Shown piece by piece: positions 59,622 to 64,000 of a stretch of 64,000 nucleotides of DNA. The DNA comes from an uncultured Pirellulaceae bacterium. Its GTDB lineage: Bacteria > Planctomycetota > Planctomycetia > Pirellulales > Pirellulaceae. The translations under genes and the position numbers were made by a program. Positions within the stretch are counted from its first letter, which is position 1, and every line of letters starts with the position of its first letter. The notes under the pieces are model-generated. The model was not told where the DNA came from. It searched no databases and saw only the letters and a program-made list of their open reading frames with translations. The DNA lies in assembly GCA_937941455.1 (NCBI GenBank), contig CALDHM010000010.1:186001-250000 (forward strand), read 5' to 3'.

Positions 59622-60284
59622 GCAGGACGCTTTTCAATTGGGAACTCGCTGCCGATCGGAATTCGAGAATCTGCAGCGAGTGGGGCCGACCTACAAGGCA
59701 TACTTTTCAACTGGGAACCCGCTGCCGATCACGGTAGTGGCGTCGATCGGTGATCCAGCACCGACGCGCTTCTCAGCAACCGCCACTCCATCTGTCTCGC
59801 CACATTCGCTCGGTCACTAGTTTTCTCAAGAGTTTGTCTCGATATATGCGGGAGAAGTGCCGTCGACATGTTTGACCATGAACTGCAAGACAACATCGGA
59901 GTTGACAAGCACAACAAAGTTGCCAGCTTTGCCCTTGGGCGGCCCTTAATGGAGACATTCCAATCCGTTCACAAAAATCCGACTCCGGCGTTCATGTTTT
60001 CCACCGGCGCGGACAGGCGGGCCGCGTGAATTTCGACCGCCGGAAAAACAGAGATTTCGTCCACAAAATCGCAAACGAACTCTAGTATCGGATCGTCAAA
60101 ACCGTGTAAGCTTGACTTGAAAGGTTTTCTAAAACGACCAACAATAGGCCACCTGCGATTGATCGAAAATCAATGGACTGCTCGCCGGTCAACAATACTC
60201 CGCGAACCAAGGAACGCTGGGGAGCGTGCCCCGCGATTTTTGGGAAACCGATCTCCGCAGTTCTCTTTCTGACGGACCGAACTG
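59622..60284. other. Intergenic region, no supported gene
   Basis: 663 bases between the TlpA-like gene and the PAS-GAF-REC gene. Besides the direct repeat at 59631-59730, nothing recognisable was seen. A minus-strand frame (60189-60446) overlaps the next gene and has no support. Confidence 0.5.
59631..59730. repeat. 27-base direct repeat, two copies 73 bases apart
   Basis: TTTTCAATTGGGAACTCGCT (from 59631, 27 bases in total) recurs at 59704-59730 with two mismatches (25 of 27 identical). It lies just after the TlpA-like stop codon. Confidence 0.9.
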
Positions 60285-62021
60285 ATGACTCCCGAGACGA
60301 AGACCCTCATCTATGCGACTGATCGAGTTCGTGCCGAGGCAAACCAATCGGCCACCGGGGAAACTGTTGACGTTGTCACCGATCCGCTGAAATTTCTCGA
60401 CAGACTCACCACAGGCGACTACCAGCGCGTGATTGTGGACCTGCAACTACCGCAAGCCGCGGCTTCGCCAAATTTGAGCTTATTGGTCAATCTCGCCACG
60501 ACTCACTCGATTCTTGACCGTGCCCCAGACGGCATCGCGCTCTTGAATAAAAAGAGTCAGATCTTGTGGGCCAACCAGCGAATGGCGCAGTGGTTCGACA
60601 ATCCGCAGATGATCGGACAATCGTTCTACGATGCTTTGGGCAAGCCCGAGAACGAAGGCCCTGAGGACCACCCGCTCATCACGGCGATCAACAAGCAGTC
60701 GATCACGTACACGTTGCTTGCGAAAAACGATCGCCACTATCGCCTGCAAGTGGCACCGATCCTCGAGAACACCGGACAGGTCGAGTATCTGATCGTATGC
60801 CTGGCCGACGTGACCGAATCAACGAGACAGCATAAGAAAATGATGGCGCTGCATGAGGCCGAGTTGGCGCTGAATACCTTGACGACACAAGAAATTTTCG
60901 ACATGGATGTCGAATCGCGGATCGAATTGCTGAAGCAAAATATACTCAAGTACACCAAGGATCTGCTGAATTTCGATGTGATCGAAATTCGTTTGCTCGA
61001 CTCGAAGACAGGCCGCTTGGTCCCGCTCCTGTCCGAGGGGATCGATTCGGAAGTTTCCAAGCGGGATCTTTACCCGCGGGCCGAGGGGAACGGAGTCACG
61101 GGCTATGTGGTGGCCACGGGAAACACTTACAAGTGCGAAGACACCCGCAATGACCCCCTGTACCTCGATGGGTTGGTCGGGGCCCGCAGTTCTTTGACAG
61201 TCCCGCTAATTTTCAACGAGCAGATCATCGGGTCCTTCAATGTAGAAAGCCCCGAAGTCAATGCGTTCACCGACAGCGATTTGGAGTTTCTTGCCAGCTT
61301 CGCCCGCGGCGTCGCGGCCTCCTTGAACACTTTGGAACTGCTCGACGCCCAACGGACCAACACAGCCCACCAGAGTATCGAACAAATCCACGCTGCGGTA
61401 GCGATCCCCATCGATCAGATCCTCAGCGACACGGCACTGGTTATCGAGAATTACATCGGCCATGACATGGAGGTCACGAAGCGGTTGCAGCGTGTCTTGA
61501 AACACGCTCGCGACATCAAAAGCTCGATTCAAAAAGTCGGCGAAAAATTGGCTCCGGACGAAAATATTCCTCGCGCAGTCAAGTCGCGGCAAAGCGCCTT
61601 GCTCAAGGGGGCCCGTGTCCTCGTGATCGACACCGATGACCAGGTCCGTACCGCGGCCCACCAATTGCTTGAGCGTCAAGGTTGCATTGTCGAGACGGCC
61701 CATCTGGGGCTTGAAGCGATTTCGATGATCAAAAACTTGGACCCCGACCTGAGCTACGATGCCATCATTGCCGATATCCGGCTCCCCGATATCTCAGGCT
61801 ACGAGATGCTAATGAAACTCCGCGAGTTGCTGGAAAAACCGCCGCTGATCCTGATGACCGGTTTCGGCTACGATCCGAAGCATTCGATCGTGAATGCTCG
61901 CAAGGCAGGCTTGCGAGCCGATGCGATCCTGTACAAACCGTTTCGCTTGGACCAATTGATCGAAACCATCGAGCAAACGATCAAGGCCCATCGCGCGAAC
62001 ACTGCTGACACCCTCGGGTAA
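60285..62021 (+). CDS. Signalling protein: receiver-like, PAS, GAF, degenerate DHp and REC domains
   Basis: A 578-residue cytosolic sensor. The first 60 residues ('YATDRVRAEANQSATGETVDVVTDPLKFLDRLTTGDYQRVIVDLQLPQ') look like a shortened receiver domain with Asp52. A PAS domain follows (about 75-175; 'ILDRAPDGIALLNKKSQILWANQRMAQWF'), then a GAF domain (about 205-350; 'LLNFDVIEIRLLDSKTGRL', 'VTGYVVATGNTYKCEDTRNDPLYLDG', 'SSLTVPLIFNEQIIGSFNVES'). Residues 360-420 form a two-helix segment resembling a histidine-kinase DHp without the phospho-His motif, and no HATPase domain follows. The C-terminal REC domain has Asp497 (phosphorylation site, IIADIRLPD), Thr525 and Lys551. So it is a phosphorylation target, not a kinase. 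The cognate kinase is not nearby. Confidence 0.9.
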   Translation: MTPETKTLIYATDRVRAEANQSATGETVDVVTDPLKFLDRLTTGDYQRVIVDLQLPQAAASPNLSLLVNLATTHSILDRAPDGIALLNKKSQILWANQRMAQWFDNPQMIGQSFYDALGKPENEGPEDHPLITAINKQSITYTLLAKNDRHYRLQVAPILENTGQVEYLIVCLADVTESTRQHKKMMALHEAELALNTLTTQEIFDMDVESRIELLKQNILKYTKDLLNFDVIEIRLLDSKTGRLVPLLSEGIDSEVSKRDLYPRAEGNGVTGYVVATGNTYKCEDTRNDPLYLDGLVGARSSLTVPLIFNEQIIGSFNVESPEVNAFTDSDLEFLASFARGVAASLNTLELLDAQRTNTAHQSIEQIHAAVAIPIDQILSDTALVIENYIGHDMEVTKRLQRVLKHARDIKSSIQKVGEKLAPDENIPRAVKSRQSALLKGARVLVIDTDDQVRTAAHQLLERQGCIVETAHLGLEAISMIKNLDPDLSYDAIIADIRLPDISGYEMLMKLRELLEKPPLILMTGFGYDPKHSIVNARKAGLRADAILYKPFRLDQLIETIEQTIKAHRANTADTLG

Positions 62022-62076
62022 GCTCCCCATTCCTCAGCCGCTGGTCACGTCCATTCTTGCCGGACGCGTAAAACTT

Positions 62077-63234
62077 ATGGATTGCCTGTTGTGGATTCCC
62101 GCCCTTGCCGGTCACATCGGGCTGTGCTCCTTTCTGTTCAATCGGACGCATGCGACCGCCTGGCCCCATGTCTGGCGGAAGTTGATCGAAAAGTTCGTCG
62201 TGTTCGGGTCTGTGTTGCCCTTGGTCTTGCTGCCTGGGTGGCTGTGGCAGCAAGGCTCGCTTTCCTTCCGCAATTCACTGGATGCCTCGCCGTGGTTGGC
62301 CGCATATCTGGCCCTCAGCTTGATCGCCAGCGGGTATTTTTTCGCGGCATGGACGTATCGCCTGCTCACGCGAACCAAACCCGCTAACTGGCAAAATCCT
62401 CAACGCGACTATTTCAACGGCGAAGAGATCTTACACCAAAGACTGACGCACGGCATCGTGGCCAAGTTGCTGAGCTGGGTGCCGGGAAACCAAGCCACTG
62501 CGATCGCACTTGAACATTACCGAATCGCCGTGCCGAAGTTACCAGCCGGGACAACCTTAAAAATCTGCCAACTCACCGACCTGCATCTAACGGGGCAGAT
62601 CGATATCGCCTACTACAAATTGATTATCGAGCAAGTGAATCGATGGGAACCGGATCTCGTGCTCATCACCGGGGATTTGGTCGATCAGCATCATTGCCTG
62701 AATTGGCTTGACCGAATTTTCAAACCGCTGCAGGCTCACTACGGGAAGTTCTATATTCTCGGCAACCACGATCGTCGGATCCGCCCCGAGTCGGAACTGC
62801 GAACTAGACTGGAGGAGGCGCAGTTGCAGCGGGTTGGCGGAGCATGGTTGGCCGTTGAGACCGGTGAGATAGGGACCTTGCTGCTCGCCGGCAATGAACT
62901 CCCGTGGTTCCCCGGTGCAGAATCGTTGAGGCCGCTTCCTGCCGAGGATCAAAGATTGAGAATATTGCTGTCCCATTCACCGGACCAGATTGATTGGGCC
63001 CGCTCGTTCAATTTCGACTTGATCTTCTGCGGGCACACGCATGGGGGGCAAGTGCGATTCCCCGTGATCGGGCCGATCCTCTGCCCCAGCCGTTACGGAG
63101 TTCGCTACGCATGCGGCCCGTTTCAAGTCGGGTCGGCCCTGATGCACGTCAGTCGCGGGATCAGCGGCGATCGGCCGATTCGGATCAACTGCCCGCCGGA
63201 AGTAGGATTGTTTACCTTGGTTGGGACAGCATAA
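62077..63234 (+). CDS. Membrane-bound calcineurin-like metallophosphoesterase
   Basis: A 385-residue protein with two to three N-terminal hydrophobic segments ('IPALAGHIGLCSFLFN', 'VFGSVLPLVLLPGWLW', 'WLAAYLALSLIASGYFFAAW') and a C-terminal metallophosphoesterase domain. Metal ligands: 'LTDLHLTG' (D-x-H), 'LITGDLVDQ' (GD), 'ILGNHDRR' (GNHD), 'LLSHSPDQ' (H) and 'FCGHTHGGQV' (GHTH). These resemble the YkoQ/YaeI group of membrane phosphodiesterases thought to act on lipid or pyrophosphate substrates. Length is typical. No Shine-Dalgarno sequence is clear; the start at 62077 fits the first membrane segment. It lies 55 bases after the PAS-GAF-REC gene and may be co-transcribed. Confidence 0.9.
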   Translation: MDCLLWIPALAGHIGLCSFLFNRTHATAWPHVWRKLIEKFVVFGSVLPLVLLPGWLWQQGSLSFRNSLDASPWLAAYLALSLIASGYFFAAWTYRLLTRTKPANWQNPQRDYFNGEEILHQRLTHGIVAKLLSWVPGNQATAIALEHYRIAVPKLPAGTTLKICQLTDLHLTGQIDIAYYKLIIEQVNRWEPDLVLITGDLVDQHHCLNWLDRIFKPLQAHYGKFYILGNHDRRIRPESELRTRLEEAQLQRVGGAWLAVETGEIGTLLLAGNELPWFPGAESLRPLPAEDQRLRILLSHSPDQIDWARSFNFDLIFCGHTHGGQVRFPVIGPILCPSRYGVRYACGPFQVGSALMHVSRGISGDRPIRINCPPEVGLFTLVGTA

Positions 63235-63285
63235 TCTTTGTGCCAAGCCCCTTCAGCCACGCGGCTCTAGCCCACGGCTCTCGCG

Positions 63286-63343
63286 AGAACCGGACACTAA
63301 CCCGTGTTCCGCTCCCGGTTCTGGAACAACGGCCTAGTCGGCC
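63286..63343. terminator. Two hairpins between convergent genes
   Basis: AGAACCGG (63286-63293) pairs with CCGGTTCT (63315-63322), and GGCC-TAGTC-GGCC follows at 63331-63343. Neither has a T-run. Probably the ends of both transcripts. Confidence 0.4.
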
Positions 63344-63344
63344 G

Positions 63345-63878
63345 CTAAGTTTCGTGTACTCGGCCATTGTTGGAACTGTGCTCTAAATCCATAAAGAAAA
63401 AATACTCCCAATAGGGCTGGATGCTGTCTTGCATTTCGCGCACGGCTCCCGTTTTTTGAAAGCCGCGTCGGGAGAAAAACTGGTGGGCCGTCTGAAATCG
63501 TGTGTCTGACCAAAACTCGATGCGTTGGAACCGCTGACTCTGTGCCCAGGTAATCGCTTGATTCATCAACCGGTACCCCCAGCCTTGCCCTCGCAGCTCC
63601 GCCTGCAGATACAACCGGCGAAAGGTGCAGACGCCGGTCCGATCGGCCAGGGGATACGCCGCGTGGCACCCCACAATCTTTTCAACCAGTAAATCGTCAA
63701 TAACCCAAAACGCCCCGCCGCGCTTGAAGTAGCCAGTCTCGATGTCCAGCAAATCGCGATCCCCTTTGTCGAGGCACATGGTTTCGCCGTATTCGGCATA
63801 CACATCCGTGATCAATCGGATCACCTGCGGGGAATCCGCGTTTTTGCCAAGCCGCAAGAGCAGGTTTGCATTGTTCAT
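63345..63878 (-). CDS. GNAT family N-acetyltransferase
   Basis: A 177-residue acetyltransferase from the Met at 63878 (MNNANLLLRL). The acetyl-CoA-binding motif is R-G-Q-G-W-G ('LYLQAELRGQGWGYRLMNQAI'), with the later motif 'IEFWSDTRFQTAHQFFSRRGFQKTG'. This is the usual pattern of small-molecule or peptide GNATs ('FRRLYLQAEL' includes the strand before the loop). The longer start at 63926 would add 16 residues reading through a hairpin and has no ribosome-binding site; neither start has a strong one. The gene is convergent with the metallophosphoesterase. The hairpin at 63898-63920 lies 20 bases upstream. The substrate is unknown. Confidence 0.88.
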   Translation of the reverse strand: MNNANLLLRLGKNADSPQVIRLITDVYAEYGETMCLDKGDRDLLDIETGYFKRGGAFWVIDDLLVEKIVGCHAAYPLADRTGVCTFRRLYLQAELRGQGWGYRLMNQAITWAQSQRFQRIEFWSDTRFQTAHQFFSRRGFQKTGAVREMQDSIQPYWEYFFFMDLEHSSNNGRVHET

Positions 63879-63897
63879 GAATCCGCACCAATAAAAA

Positions 63898-63920
63898 CAC
63901 CGGCGGTACTCTCGCCGGTG
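63898..63920. terminator. 8-bp hairpin with T-runs on both sides
   Basis: CACCGGCG and CGCCGGTG around GTACTCT. On the minus strand TTTTTATT follows; on the plus strand a T6 run follows after five bases (63925-63930). It could be a terminator for a minus-strand gene beyond the window, or a leader hairpin for the GNAT gene. Confidence 0.55.
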
Positions 63921-64000
63921 AATCATTTTTTAATGCTGGGCCAAGCGACGGCCGCGCACCACTTGAGGCGGCCGTCTCCATCTACCACTCCGCGCGATGC

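Overview
The window looks like a chromosomal segment of a planctomycete, most likely of the Pirellulales type. The signs are PEP-CTERM proteins, a DUF1571 protein, a DUF1559-like lipoprotein, a subtilase with a LEPR-type N-terminal motif, a formyltransferase/hydrolase subunit (FhcC) of the tetrahydromethanopterin C1 pathway, kinases fused to RDD or FHA domains, a sulfatase, and a secreted protein with the planctomycete C-terminal 'YYRxLYFEDVAxERYG...GYxRPGxCxPP' pattern. No rRNA, tRNA, CRISPR array, prophage or complete insertion sequence was recognised. The taxonomic call is inference from gene content.

1-6959 (minus): a metabolic cluster that reads as L-lysine catabolism through beta-lysine: GNAT acetyltransferase, C45-type Ntn hydrolase, class III aminotransferase, CoA-transferase subunit A, then after a 544-base leader lysine 2,3-aminomutase and CoA-transferase subunit B (cut by the window edge). 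It has the enzyme classes of the Bacillus subtilis yodTSRQP-kamA operon, but a C45 acyl-amide hydrolase stands where Bacillus has an M20-type deacetylase.

7077-14831 (minus): a PEP-CTERM protein with a clear terminator, a compositionally odd low-complexity stretch, an S41 processing protease, a small hypothetical, a DUF1571 protein and a DUF1559-like lipoprotein. 14965-17259 (plus): a QueC-like enzyme that has lost its zinc cysteines, and a nucleoside monophosphate kinase with a long C-terminal extension. 17260-19643 is gene-poor: a broken DUF4870 gene, one small conserved gene and several intergenic repeats.

19644-31764: infA and a small leucine-rich-repeat membrane protein, a class 3 lipase, a large secreted subtilase, a methyltransferase-like protein, glgC, and a 1200-residue protein that looks like a catalytically dead SMC/YhaN-type ATPase joined to two DUF4332 helix-hairpin-helix modules.

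31916-41252: fhcC behind a kinase of layout zinc ribbon-kinase-RDD-pseudokinase-RDD, a divergent FHA-pseudokinase, an M24 aminopeptidase, an SMP-30-like protein and a Na/phosphate cotransporter. 41242-64000: secreted and envelope enzymes (beta-propeller protein and an S9 peptidase with extreme glutamine-rich inserts, M20 and M3 peptidases, sulfatase, serpin, TolC-like lipoprotein, TlpA-like thioredoxin), a DUF3127 protein with an SSB-like acidic tail, a PAS-GAF-REC signalling protein, a metallophosphoesterase and a GNAT.

The most interesting items are the lysine cluster with its swapped hydrolase, the cluster of degenerate signalling and ATPase domains (28162-37078), and the zinc-less QueC.
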